Made by a program: the position numbers and the translations under genes | Shown here: in pieces, positions 35,205 through 47,297 of the stretch | Layout of the letters: each line of letters starts with the position of its first letter | Numbering within the stretch: position 1 is the stretch's first letter | Source: Timema cristinae | Lineage: Eukaryota; Arthropoda; Insecta; Phasmatodea; Timematidae | Reading direction: 5' to 3' | DNA: 64,000 nucleotides | Assembly (NCBI GenBank): GCA_039000515.1 | Contig: JBCFYV010009882.1 | Coordinates: 55,973,777-56,037,776 of the forward strand | The notes under the pieces: model-generated | The model's database searches: none | Told to the model about the DNA's origin: nothing | What the model saw: the letters and a program-made list of their open reading frames with translations, nothing else

Positions 35205-36149
35205 ATACACCTATATTAAGTATCCTAGTGTAGTATGAATGGAGACAGGAAATTTTCTGGAATTTGCGTATAACAATTGTGGAAGATCCTCTTCAGTGCA
35301 TCTGTTTGGTATTTAAACCCCGACTTGCCTACTCAAATTTAATAAAAATTTTAGCGATAAGAATATATACTAATATACACACCTATTAAAAGCTCCCAAA
35401 GTGTTTTATAAAAGATAATTTTTATGAAAAGTGATTTTAAAAAATTATTACTTAGATAACTTAAACTCGAATCCCGGTTCTGCCTGCTGAGGTTGGTGGG
35501 AATGAATATCAGGGTTCAAATCCTGTTGGTACAAGTCGTTGCTGTGGCTCTAAAACATATTATAGTGCATAAAATACTTAGTCAAAAGTTATTATAGTAC
35601 AAGTTCGTAGATCATCAAGTTTCTTTTTTATTCGACATTTGGCGTGACTCAAAATATTATACAGAATAACCAGTGACACGCTCAACGTGATTTCACCAGA
35701 GGGGACAACCCCGTGAGAAAAGTAAACTGCTGAACACTCACAAGTGTTTTGGAGAATTTTTGTGATAAGCACAGTGTGTAGCGGTAGTATAGAGTTCACC
35801 AATCTCTCTTGTGAATTGTTGACTCAAATTCAGATCCAATGCATAAAATAGGTTGTTTAGTTCCAAGTCATTGTCAGAAGCCATTCCCAAAGACAGGTAC
35901 GCCCCCTATGACTGGTGACGAATTATTTCAGATCCAGTTGGAACATTTTGTGGTAGTGGGCAATTTTATGGTTGGTGTTGGTAGCAACATATTCAAAAAC
36001 TTCCCTAGACGTTTGGGGTAGGGGAAATGGTTGAAGCGATTAGCTACACACCCTTTGTAGTTAACCACAGTACAATGCCAGTGTCACCGGTCCACGAGAA
36101 ATGGAAATAATTCACAAGAAGGGGTTCAAATCAAACCACCTCGGATAAA
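35205..36149. other. Unassigned sequence
   Basis: Contains a box B-like AGGGTTCAAATCC (35513-35525) and AACTCGAATCC (35464-35474) but no convincing tRNA fold. Frames at 35578-35802 (minus) and 35839-36021 (plus) have no recognisable domain. Confidence 0.4.
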
Positions 36150-36450
36150 GTACAATAGGATCATACTCTTTGGTATTTGAACCAAAGAACTATACATCAA
36201 CGGGGTGAAAAAATTCCTTCTCAATCAACGACCGCCAACATTTAGATCCTCTCAGCGACTCTAGCCAAAGTCAAATGAGGCACAAATCGCCGGTATATAA
36301 ATCAAATGGGCAAGAATGGGCGGAATTCAACCATAGGACAATGACCGGGCAGGATTGATCACAAATACAGAATAAGCAGAATTCAACAGCTACAAGTGAA
36401 GAGGAAAACACATAGCACCTTGGGTGTGTGACAGTCAATCCCGAACACTA
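36150..36450 (+). repeat. Dispersed repeat D, copy 2
   Basis: Collinear with the complement of 29690-30010 through GCCAAAGTCAAATGAGGCAC, AAATCAAATGGGCAAGAATG and ATTCAACCATAGG. Unknown family. Confidence 0.45.
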
Positions 36451-37268
36451 CCAATTTTATTATAACTGAATAAGAAGAAAATTGTGTGACACAATCGCAC
36501 AAACGTTCTCACATTGTGTATCAAAACGTTTAAAAATGAAAAAAAAAGTTTTTCACTAAACTAACTTTAACTAAGTTTCTACACAAAAACCAACACAGCA
36601 TCTTGTTAATCACTCTTTAGTTACAAATTTTAAACCCTCTTGTTTAGATATATTTAACAAATTTTTAAACTTTCAAAAATTGGTTGCTTATAAACTAAAC
36701 TATTATAGAACGATTTGTAATTAGTAAAAATACGAACTTAATATTATTTACTAAGAAAATTTATTCCCAGATTCAATTTTGGATTTAATTTTCAAGGCAA
36801 ATTTAAAATTTATTTATAATTTGTTGAGAGTAAGCTACGCTTAATTTAATTTATTTTAGAAATAATAAATTATTATTTATTATGTAAAATAATCCAGTGA
36901 TACTAATTTAAACAAAATTGCGCTATTTAAAAACAAACAAATTTTACAAAAAACATTTATCATTTAACTACTGTTAAATGATATTTCTTAGAAAAACCAA
37001 ATATATTAAATAATTATTTATAATGTAAGAAATTTGATAGATACACATTTTGTACAATATCATTATATATTTTTACTAAACATTAGAATTAAAAAAATCA
37101 AGCCTTCACTAAACTTAATTTTAAACTAGTTTCCCCCCTAAGTCCAAGTAAACAATTTTATTTTTCATGTAAAACACTTTCTGGATACACATTTAGAAAA
37201 AAATCGTTAGAACTATTTTCAAAATATTGTGAATTTTCCAGAATCACTCATTAGTTAATTTCCAACCC

Positions 37269-37510
37269 TTTTCGGTGGCCTTGTAGTCTACCGCGTTACT
37301 CTCACAGAAACCAAGACTGCCGATATTGATGTGATCGAGGTTCGAATCTCGGTCGAGTGTATTTTTTCCAATATATTTTCCCACTCTTCTTCCAAGCAAA
37401 TACTGTTAAACTTGCTATTAATATTACCTCCGTAATCCATCAAACCATTAGCGTAATAATTATTAGTACACATGAAACCTGAACGGTTAATAAGATGCGG
37501 TGCTAAGAAA
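37269..37510 (+). mobile_element. SINE family B copy inserted in S1
   Basis: The head TTCGGTGGCCTTGTAGTCTA, perfect box B GAGGTTCGAATCTCGG (37337-37352), body TTTTTTCCAATATATTTTCC, late block CATTAGCGTAATAATTATTA and tail GGTTAATAAGATGCGGTGCTAA follow the family B order. Confidence 0.85.
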
Positions 37511-37908
37511 ACCTAAAGGAATATTTACCCAAAAATCTAGTATGTGTTTTTATTTGGGTGGTCAACCGCTCCCTAATTAAACAAAATTACCAGGGTCGTT
37601 TTTAAAAGATTTATAATTCAAAAGTCAGTGGTTAATTAAACGACCCTTAATTTGAAGTCTACGTCCAAAATTTATGAAAAGCTTCTCGGGGTATAACCTT
37701 ATTAATTCTAAATATAAAAGTTTAAAACAATCTATAAAACCAGTTTGGATCCGTAGCCAGGAAATGACTGACGGACATATATAAAGCGATATAGTGTTTT
37801 AAAATAAAATTTATTGGGTTTGGACACAAATTTAACTTAAAAATTAATCTTAATCAAAGGTAAAAAATGTTCACTATTACAATAAGCTATTATTACATAA
37901 ATACTAAA

Positions 37909-38265
37909 CCGGCCTCGTGGTGTAGTGGTCAGTGCACCTGGCTACAAGCCTAGAGGTCCAAAGTTTGATTCCTGTCTGGTAACTTAGGTATTTTTCCCTT
38001 AAAGGAAATAATCCTAACGGTTACCAGTGCTTTGTTAACTAGGCTTAAGTTATGTTAAGAATCACGCCGGCTCCACATCTTCATCATCCCTATCATCACA
38101 TCATATAATGGCCAGTGTGACGTGTAGAAAACATCCTATGACCTGTGGCGTACCCCGGGCAATGTTCTGTGCTACCAGAGCGGTTAATAGTCTACAGATA
38201 AGGCGACAGACCCTGAATGTCATGTCTCTCCTGGTAATATATGCCACACGATAAAAAAATAAAAA
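37909..38265 (+). mobile_element. SINE family C (tRNA-derived) inserted in S1
   Basis: The head CCGGCCTCGTGGTGTAGTGG with box A-like TGGTGTAGTGG and box B AGTTTGATTCC (37962-37972) is a pol III promoter from a different tRNA than families A and B. The body runs through GGCTCCACATCTTCATCATC, GTGGCGTACCCCGG and CTGAATGTCATGTCTCTCCT. It ends ATATGCCACACG followed by an A-rich tail. The tail differs from the A/B tail, so another LINE partner is likely. Only one copy was recognised in the window. Confidence 0.75.
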
Positions 38266-38637
38266 CATATTATTATTTAAATTAAAATAATATAAAAACA
38301 ATCAAAATTTTTCCAAAAAAAGCTAATAGATAAGCTACCTGTTTTGAATCAAATCGTTGGGGTCATATTTAAAATATATAATAGTTTCGAAAAATCTGTC
38401 CGTCAACTAAATTAAACGAGTATTTACCACCAAAACAGTATGCAATGAAATGTGTTAAGTCAAACAAACCAAAGATACCCATTTGTAACAAAATCACTTA
38501 GGCCATTTTTTAAATATTTTGAACTTCAGAAAAAATTAAGTCTTAACTACTCATGAGCGAGTTTTATCCAAAAGCAAGTATACAGTGTTATTTGTCATAC
38601 AACACAATTGCAAGATAGTCTAAACATTTGAAGTAAA

Positions 38638-38947
38638 ATAACTTATATTTTTCACGGTGACCTGGTGGTCTTGGGGTAAGGTGTCAGACTTCTGTGCTGG
38701 CGGCCGGGGTTCAATCCTCGGTCCCGGCACAGATTTATCTGATTACCAAACCCTTCCTTCATCTCTAGCAAGACATCTTGTGAATGTGGGGAATGCCAGG
38801 TCTCCACCGTGGTTTGGATTCCACGTTAAACTGTAGGTCCTTCATTCCATCTCACAATCACCCTACCATTACACATTAGCGAAGTGCGTATAACCCGAAC
38901 GGGTAGTAATACGCGGTGCTAATAGTAATAATAACTTATATTTTTCA
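38638..38947 (+). mobile_element. SINE family A with 17-bp target duplication, inserted in S1
   Basis: The element spans 38655-38930. Box A-like TGGTCTTGGGGTAAGG (38666-38681) and box B GGTTCAATCC (38708-38717) are clear. The tail hairpin ACCCGAACGGGT (38893-38904) and GGTGCTAATAGTAATAAT follow. The flanking repeat ATAACTTATATTTTTCA is exact on both sides (38638-38654, 38931-38947). This is the best-defined SINE in the window. Confidence 0.95.
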
Positions 38948-39335
38948 AAATATTTCAAATTTTCAAAATTTTCCCTTCGGTTAACCCCTCTTTAGTAACA
39001 TTCTGCCCCAAACCAACAAATAATGCTCTTCGTAGTGTCAAACAAATCCTAGACATGCATTTTAAGCAAAATCATAACCATTTAAAAAAATCCGGAACTT
39101 AAAAAAAAATCAATAATCAGTAAGGTACCATTATTTAAGAGCTAAGGTCATAGTAAAAAAACACCTGAGGTATAGACCTATAATATCTAAACATTTAATT
39201 TGACAAAAATCCATCCAGCCTTCTGGAATTCACGGTCAGTGACAGACAGAGAGAGAGGCATGGGGACGGACAGAATAATTGTAAAATATTTATTTTGGCC
39301 TGGACACACAATAAACGTTATATTTCAAGATTGAT

Positions 39336-41015
39336 TTTTTCACCACTTCAACCGTTTCTCGTTAAATGAGAAAGTAAAAAGTTTTAAACTACCCATGTCG
39401 TACTCAGAATATTTTAAAAGGTTTATTTAAAATGCATAATATTTTTAACCTTATTTGTAAACCTCTCAGGCGTTGTTCTCCAATGTTATTTTGTAACATA
39501 CAAAATGACAGATTCGTGAAAAAAGTGGTGTTAACGTAAAAACCAAAGTGTTCAAGAGAGATGGTTTGTGTCCATAAAAAATCTAAAAATCTAGAGGAAA
39601 TACTCTTTTGGGACTGAGCGTCACTACGGTAGATGCGACTTATGATGATTTTTTTTAAGCTTTCAAATGATGTGTCAGTACTATTTGGTTAGTTTTTAGT
39701 CTGTATGCTGTTAAACTTGGTGTGGTCAATGAATATAAATAAAAAACTATTTTATGAGGTTGTTCTAAATTTAGCACTAAACAATAAACATTTCGTTTTT
39801 TATTAATTGAACATATTTACCATGACAGCACACCACATTGATACACAAATAATAGAACAGGAATACATAAATTATTTTACAACACTAAGGAATAGCTAGA
39901 ATTGGTGAAAAAAAGCACTCTATAAATAAATATAAAATGTAACCCCCTAACTAGGTAAACTTCACAATACATTTCTTTTTTGTCTGTTATTTAAGTATTT
40001 GAGTTCAATTTCCTGTTAGACTATCATTTACTTCTAGTTAAGGCCTACTTTATATCCTTTGTCTTACCAGGAGAGTGCAAGTCTTTTTGTATGGACAGGC
40101 CAAGTCAAATTTTTGCCATAGAAATCTGCGTGACATTTCAAGAATATGTATTCCCGAGATGAATAGCGCCACTGTGTTGTTTTTAATCATGACATGAGCC
40201 ACGTTGTGTGTATAAGATTTATTAGTTGATATTAATTATGTTGAAAGAGTCGCGCCTTGAAACATTAGACCCGTTCAAGCCCTGAATAGTGTAACTAAAT
40301 ATTTTATCAATATATTTGAATGGGTATAAAAGGGCCATTTAATATTTGGGCCCAATAATTAGACTCCTCTAGATACGTCCTTGATCTATCAATCAATGTC
40401 TTATATGAAATGTGAAGAGTCAGGAAGATGTCTCATATTTGCAATATTTTATAAAAAGTTTGGTGTGGGGTGTTGGAAATGTTTGTAAGCGAGGGGAAAG
40501 AGGGCGTGCCTTATACTATACAGTATTTGTTTATATTATATTCATATTGAATTTACCTATCAGCTTTGATAATACATACGATGGGCCTAGATATCTCAGT
40601 ATTTAACATAACTGTGTATTAAATAACATCTAATCACTCATTCTAGTGTAATATTGTTCATTTGAAGATAGCCGTAAGATTTTTGGACGGGCACACAGAC
40701 TTAGCCACTCTATAAATTAGATTTGACTTATATTTTAGAAGGGAAATATCATCTGTACATCCCAGAATAAATTACTTTAAAATAACTAATTCATTCCATT
40801 GTTCCTTACTTGTCACTTTAAGATAGCTATGTTAACAATTTTACTTTCAAAGCTCTCTCATATATATTAGATTCTGCTCATGTGCTTGTGTTGAATGTAA
40901 ACACTACTTTAAAGGGGGCTTTGAATCCATATTTTCAAATCCATTAAAAGTAAATATTGTGATTACAAACTTAAAAAAAATAGTTACTAATAAATGAGCT
41001 TCTTGCAAATGTAGC
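39336..41015. other. AT-rich stretch without recognised feature
   Basis: One 64-codon plus-strand frame at 40412-40606, not recognisable. No repeats that I can name. Confidence 0.5.
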
Positions 41016-41169
41016 CGTTTTCACTCCCCATTTCCATTTCTCAATGTACACCCTCATACCAGTCTCTCCCTCCCACAGCCATCCTTCTATCCATCCCTTG
41101 GAGACTTTGTTACTCTAGCTTGAAATAACCCCCTTACTCCCGCCCCCAGGCCACCAAAAACTCCTCATC

Positions 41170-41320
41170 TGACTCCCCTTGCCCCTCCCTATATAACGAT
41201 CTGATTTATCGGTATTCATCAAAGCCCCCGCGTTTCAGACTGAAGCTAGCACGAGCACCAGCATTCACATTAGCATGTCGCCATTCAAAGTTCCTTTAAA
41301 ATTATCGATGCAAATGAAAT
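41170..41320 (+). promoter_or_regulatory. Promoter-like cluster (TATA box, octamer)
   Basis: In a GC-richer, non-repetitive stretch (about 41020-41420) lies TATATAA (41190-41196), preceded by pyrimidine-rich CCCCTTGCCCCTCCC. A POU-type octamer ATGCAAAT is at 41308-41315. No coding frame follows, so the target is unknown. Motifs this short occur by chance in AT-rich DNA; the local composition shift is the main support. Confidence 0.3.
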
Positions 41321-41419
41321 GACTCGACTCTTTGAAGAGAGAGACGGGTGAATTCTGAAGAGGGAAAGGAAGATGCAGGGAAAGGACGGTATCACTCCGT
41401 AGGGGCCAGACCTATAAGA

Positions 41420-42320
41420 TTGTTGGACCATCACACACAAATAAACTCTAATTTAGCATACTTTAAGGTGGTATTTTGAATATGGTTTTTCCGTAATCGA
41501 CGTTATACTCCAGACTGTTGGGAGCAATCTCTTAAATTTTCACTTAGTTTTAATATAGGTACTGAAATCACAGTTTCTAATAGTGATTCCCAAAGATTCA
41601 TCACTTCTGTAACCATTTAGAGCCAAAAACCTAGCCACCACTCTCCTTACGGCTATTCATAAAAAAACAACCTTTCCTTCACACTGTAAATGGTTGTTAC
41701 AAGTTATAATAAATCTTTAATGGTAGGTTAAATAAAGCCGTGACAGAGATTTTATTTGTTTAACGTATAGCTTATCCCCAGAGGATATACAATAATAAGT
41801 ATCTTATAACATGACAACATATATAAGATATATGATCAATATGGTAAAATAGTATACATTCAGTACAGTAAAATAGAGAAGACTCACGTTAATATTAAAC
41901 CCTTAGATCTATCAGGATTATCACAAATCAATTTTCAACTAGAGTAACCAGCTAACTGCTTCAGTTGTGACTGTAATGAGATCATTTTAGAACCTTTGGA
42001 ATTTCCGTGACCGAGGTAAATAATGGCTTATGACATCACAAGAATCTGATGTGATTGTTTTTTAGACTTCTTGCATAAAATAATGTGTTATCAATGATTA
42101 ATAAATCTCAGTGGCACGTCACGTATCCCCTGAAATCTAAAATAAACGAGGAGGTGTAGGCCAACCTTTGAGAAATGAAGATTATAAACTATCTCCAATT
42201 TAAAATAAGGCTACAAACATATATTTAATTTGATAAGAAGTTTTATTTTAAAGTAAATATCAATTTATTCTGTTAGTTTTAATGGAATCAAAACAAATTT
42301 GTAGAACATATATATCATAT
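41420..42320. other. AT-rich spacer
   Basis: No feature I can support between the two GC-richer islands. Confidence 0.5.
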
Positions 42321-42322
42321 TA

Positions 42323-42357
42323 TACATACATACATACATACATACATACATACATAA
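42323..42357. repeat. (ATAC)n microsatellite
   Basis: About eight perfect tetranucleotide units. Confidence 0.95.
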
Positions 42358-42429
42358 TCCCGCCGTTCTCTTACAGAGTAGGCAAGAAACTGCATATAGC
42401 TAAAAAAAAAAAACTGCGTACCTAAATTA

Positions 42430-42477
<48 letters not shown>

Positions 42478-42687
42478 GCACCGCATCTTACTATCCGTTC
42501 GGGTTATAAACACTTACGCTAATGTGTAATAGTAGGGTGATTGTGAGATGAAATGGAGGACCTACAGGTCAGAGGTGAAGGAAGGGTTTGGTAATCAGAT
42601 AAATCTGTGCCAGGACCAAATATTGAACCCCGGACACCCAGCACATAGGTCTGGCACCTTACCCCTAGACCACCAGGTCACCCCCGT
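42430..42687 (-). mobile_element. SINE family A with internal deletion (minus strand)
   Basis: A (TTA)n run (42430-42477) is the complemented tail; then GCACCGCATCTTACTATCCG, the 3' region up to GAGGACCTACAG, a jump directly to GTCAGAGGTGAAGGAAGGG, and the complement of boxes B and A (ATTGAACCCC, ACCCCTAGACCA), ending GGTCACCCC. The middle part present in other copies (around CCACGGTGGAGGCCTGG) is missing. Confidence 0.9.
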
Positions 42688-42879
42688 ACATAATCAATCC
42701 TCACTATACTTACTATATAGATCTTCCTTATAGTTGTTAAACAGGATTTATAAAAAGGAAATAAAAACTAAATGTATATCTTCAACGACAAAAAATACCT
42801 TAAAGATTTCTATACTTACTAACTTGTAGGGATTCCAAACTTACAAATTTGTAAATGTCTTTTGGAGCCCCAATCTGAG

Positions 42880-43560
42880 CACAAGTCAGTGTGCGACAGT
42901 CCCTCCAAGAGGACATAGCACCATGGGAGAGAGAGATGGTTTGACTTTCAGTGAGATCTATGGATTAATATTTTGGCACTGAAGGGTTGAATGGCAAACC
43001 TAGCGACATCACAGATGAAACGAAGAGCAAGCAGGACAGCATCGGGAGTTTTGGGAAGGAGAGGAAGGGGAGAGACTATACTCCAAGAGGGAGGGAAAGG
43101 GGACGAAAAGGGAACAAACTAGGATATATAGGTTTTCCGCGTGTCTTTGGACCAACGCAACGTACAACGTGATTGGTTGACAGTGACGTAACACCGAAGG
43201 CTATTGGCTTATAAAAGAGAGAGTAAGAGAGAGATGATGGGTTTTTGGGTTGGAAAAGGCATTATTGCTAGCTGCCGTTATATATTTTCCTTAGCACTTT
43301 CCTTCATTTGCATGTGGAATTAGTAATGGAACGCGCTCAGTCTCTCTCTCGGCTTTGCCATCATCTCCATTGGGACTTGGTTCAGCAGGGGTTGGGGTGG
43401 TATTGGAGATTGGGGATGAGGGTTGAAGGGAAAAGTTACTCCAAGCTACCGTACAACGAAACGATATTTCAAATAAGCAATGAGAAGAGAAATGGGGTTA
43501 AGGGGTGGGGGGGGTGGGGGACTGTGTAGATGATTAATTCCTTCATAGTCGGCGTGTTTG
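42880..43560 (+). other. GC-rich, non-repetitive island, possible first exon and promoter of a host gene
   Basis: Composition is clearly less AT-biased than the flanks, and no SINE, LINE or satellite motif is present. Purine-rich GAGAGG and GAGGGAGGG tracts precede the promoter motifs. The region downstream of the TATA box (to about 43400) lacks in-frame features that I can name. A plausible 5' untranslated exon cannot be told apart from noncoding DNA by eye. Confidence 0.35.
43171..43245 (+). promoter_or_regulatory. Candidate RNA polymerase II promoter with CCAAT, CRE and TATA motifs
   Basis: In order: GATTGG (inverted CCAAT, 43171-43176), TGACGTAA (CRE/ATF-like, 43184-43191), ATTGG (43203-43207) and TATAAAAG (43210-43217), followed by GAGA-rich sequence where transcription would start (about 43240). 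Spacing and order are those of a compact animal core promoter. It sits in the most GC-rich, least repetitive segment of the window (42880-43560). Weak open frames follow at 43308-43529 (73 codons) and 43530-43781 (83 codons); neither shows a known domain, so the downstream exon is unidentified. Function is inferred from motif order only. Confidence 0.45.
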
Positions 43561-43569
43561 GAGTGAGCT

Positions 43570-44380
43570 GCATCTTCTTCTGGAGGACACACATGCAAAT
43601 GAGCAGGAATCAACCTGAAGACAGTCATGTCAACTCGATACATGAATCATTTTTAAATGTCAACTTTGTGCTAATTGTATGGTTTGATTGTTCAAGATGC
43701 ATTTTTAAAGAATGGGTCTCAAATAACAAAAATCCTCTTAATGTAAGTATTAGGAGTTTGACCCTCTCTTCACACGGGTAAGCCGCATCGAATCTATATC
43801 GGATAGTGACGTTTAATATTTGGCTGCCATCCACCCCCGCCCCCCCTTCCGATAAATTCTGCTTGAACAATACCAATCTAACTATTGCAATCCCAAAACA
43901 GTAACGGTCATCGAATGTTAAAATAAATTGGATCTTTGAAACAAAAAAAACCACCCAAACTACAAATTGAGTGTAAAAACACGAATTTCATCCATTGGCA
44001 ACTTAAAGTTTGCCGAAGCTTTCTTATAATAAAATAAAATAATAGGCATTGTTTAAAAAAAATTGTAAAATAGTATTACATTTCACAAAAAAACATTATA
44101 TCTAATAGATTACGTTACAGAAATATCATTAAAAATGAAAATCGTGTTTTCTTAAATAGAATCATTGTTAACTAAACCATGTCACAAAGCGTTATTTATT
44201 TTAATTATTATCTTAATTCTAGGCAGGTGTAATTTTTCCCTATATATTCAACTATTTATTACTAACTCTACTAGAACAATTTATAATAATAATGATTTTT
44301 ATGTCAGTTTAAATCTTATTTTAATTCCCTGGCCTCTACAAAATTTAAATTTTCTATCACATCGAAAAGTAATATTACAT
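43570..44380. other. Unassigned AT-rich sequence
   Basis: Frames of 83 codons (43530-43781, plus), 109 codons (43625-43954, minus) and 76 codons (44165-44395, plus) overlap in opposite senses. None is recognisable and all are rich in residues encoded by AT-rich codons. Confidence 0.4.
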
Positions 44381-44991
44381 TTTTATAAATTTTAAGGGCT
44401 GCTTCTCGTTTACATGACTTACATTTTCAAATTTAAAACTCTCATAGTTTTATTCTTAGTTGGGATGGTCCTTTTAGTTGCTTACAAAATTTAATATTTT
44501 TTCTAACACGTAAAGTAGTTTTTTAATAATTTTGACATAATTTCAAGCTACTCTTTACTCTGCGTTTCCTACATTCCGATTTTTAAACTGTAAGCGTTTG
44601 TTGGTGATCTGATATTGTTCATTTATTTGACTACAAAATTAAAAGTTTCAATCCCAAACAAAATTATTTTTTATTTTAGTTGTATCAATATTACACAATC
44701 CCACTTCCAAGGCTTCCGTGAATAGGTTATATATTTTCATACATAATTCGGCTTTTCGGAAAGGTACCTCTTTTTAACTGTTAGATTACAATGTTCGACT
44801 AACCTAAGAAGTTATTTATCTCACTAGTTAGTGCAATTTCTAGCCCCCAATTTCTTGGCACCAATTTTAATCTTTAGTATCTTATTATTATTTGTTCCTT
44901 GTACCCGCTTACAAATATATATTTTTCCACGACAAAAGTCTTTTTTTCAATATATTTTTAATTTCTTATCTCCTCTATTTTTCTGACCTTA

Positions 44992-45156
<165 letters not shown>

Positions 45157-45284
45157 TAGCAGTTTGGCCCGTTTATAACATTGGTAAGCCGAATCAAAAC
45201 TATATCAAATAAAGACTTTAAACATCCAGATGCTAACCGTTTGAGAGTTCTTCCATATAGAATCCTGTTTCAACTATACCAACC

Positions 45285-45590
45285 AATAACAACGTATTGT
45301 TGGTGACCTGGTGGTCTAGGGGTAATGTGTCAGACTTCTATGCTGGCGGCCGGGGTTCAATCCTCGGTCCCGGCACAGATTTATCTGATTTCCAAACCTT
45401 TCCTACACCTCTGACAAGACATCTTGTGAATGTGTGGAATGCCAGGCCGCCACCGTGGTTCGGATTCCACGTTAAACTGTAGGTCCTTTATTTCATCTCA
45501 CAATCACACTACCATTACACATTAGCGTAAGTGCGTATAACCTGAACGGGTAGTAAGACGCGGTGCTAATAATAATAATAATAATAGTAG

Positions 45591-45621
<31 letters not shown>

Positions 45622-45640
45622 ATTAATAATAACAACGTAT
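45285..45640 (+). mobile_element. SINE family A with 13-bp target duplication
   Basis: The element spans about 45298-45627: GGTGACCTGGTGGTCTAGGG (box A), GGGGTTCAATCC (box B), body CCACCGTGGTTCGGATTCCA, tail ACCTGAACGGGTAGTAAGAC then a long (TAA)n with TAG and AAA variants. AATAACAACGTAT is duplicated at 45285-45297 and 45628-45640. It interrupts the S2 array. Confidence 0.92.
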
Positions 45641-47297
45641 AGAGATTATTAAATTCAAATAAACTAAATATATGAAAAAAAAAATTACCTAGTCCAAAAA
45701 CATAGTTCACCAACGAAAGAAATTGCCAGGCATGCAATCTTTACCAAAACACAATCATAATCATAATGGGAAAAATACTATTACAGTTCACTAAAACTGA
45801 ATAATTGAAATTAAAAACTCTGTTTAGAAAATATTCTTAGTTATGATCATGATTCCGCAAAGTGCATCATAGTCTACAAGCAATTTCGCCAAAATTTGTT
45901 TAATTTAATTGTTACATCACTCCTAGATGGCTCTAATTTATCGTTTAAATTTTAACTATTTATCCACCTCGCTTATGGATCAACTTTAAAATAATCTAGT
46001 GATTTGAGTCCTTTTAATATTAGGTTTATTCGTTTACCTAATCAATTTTTTCCCATAAAAAGGTTTAATTTATTATACATGTCATTTTGGGGTTTCCCTT
46101 ACCCCTTTCATTTCCTAGCCATACGCACATTTACCCAGAATCTTGTTTTTGGATTCCAAATTTTTGAATATTAATATTAATTGATGTAGTCCTTTTGCCA
46201 ACTTGGGAAATTTGAATTTTCTCCCATGCTGAAAAGTAGAGCTTAAAATAATTTAAGAAATAATTACAGCTTCCTCCCTCTTCTTTCAGCTCCCACATTT
46301 TTATTTATAGCTTTTAAGACTTATTGGATCGATTGATATTGTTATTTTTTCGTGTTTGAAAAAATTAAATTATTATAACTACACTGGCATCTAGTGTAAA
46401 AAATTAGTTTTATGAATTTCAAATTCTCACCTATCCTGATCTATTTTGAAATTTTATATATTTGAAAGTCATTCAGCTATCTAAAAAGGTCGTAATTACT
46501 TATATAGCAAATTTAAATTATCTTTCAAAACGATTTTTTTTTCATATTAGATTTGGAAATTTTTAGGGAATCTCCTTCATTATTCACTCCTTCAGTTTGA
46601 AACTTTAGAATTTTCACAGTTTTATGGCTTTTTGAGATGATCCTTATACGAACGCGTTAAATTCAAATCCTCTAACAAACTGAGAAGTAGTTAATTTCTT
46701 TAGTTTTGGAAAATTAAAAGCCCCTCATTTTTCAAACCTCCTTTTATAAATATCAAATATTTAATATTATTTTGGATATCTGGATTGATCCCTATACATT
46801 ACTGGGACATTTTATTATATCTCTTCTGAAAAATTTTCCTTTTTATTTATAGCCACTCACCCCCTCCTTACATATTTACTGGAAATTTATTATAAAATTA
46901 TTATTTTTATACTTTTATGGTTAAATAGAATGGTCCCAATATCTACTTGTCAAGTTTTAGTTTCCTACCACACAGACCCGTAGTTGCTTAAAATAGTTTT
47001 GTAAATTCTGCTTCACCCACCTCCCCTCGTTTCTCCTATATTTCCTCTCTATACCTTTCTAATTTTTTTTTTTTTTTTTTGTAATTTTAGAGTTGTACCT
47101 CTACCTTAATGGAAAATTTAAATAAACTATATACCTAAAAGTTTATTTATACCTTATTTTCCCAAATTCATGGATTCACAGTTAAAACGTAAAATTTGGG
47201 ACATTTTACAGTTTTGTGAAATAATACCTTTACCTTCATGTAAGATTTCACTTTCTTACCAGCATGAAGATTAGTTGTTTCTATTATCTTGGGAAAA

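Larger units (their letters stand above)
36540..39335 (-). repeat. S1 element(s), minus strand, split by three SINEs
   Basis: S1-type units occupy 36540-37268, 37511-37860, 38282-38654 and 38931-39335. Two flank modules are present: GGATCCGTAGCCAGGAAATG with GACGGACATAT (37748-37783), and GGGGACGGACAGAATAATTG with TTTGGCCTGGACACAC (39260-39308). Two flanks imply at least two tandem or adjacent S1 copies. The intervening segments are SINEs B, C and A, which are therefore younger than the array. Confidence 0.7.

Noticed and set aside
43446..43954. Minus-strand frames of 65 and 109 codons near the promoter-like island
   Set aside because: They overlap plus-strand frames of similar length, and no motif supports any of them.
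45522..45737. 71-codon minus-strand frame rich in leucine, resembling a membrane segment
   Set aside because: The leucine run is the complement of the SINE (TAA)n tail.
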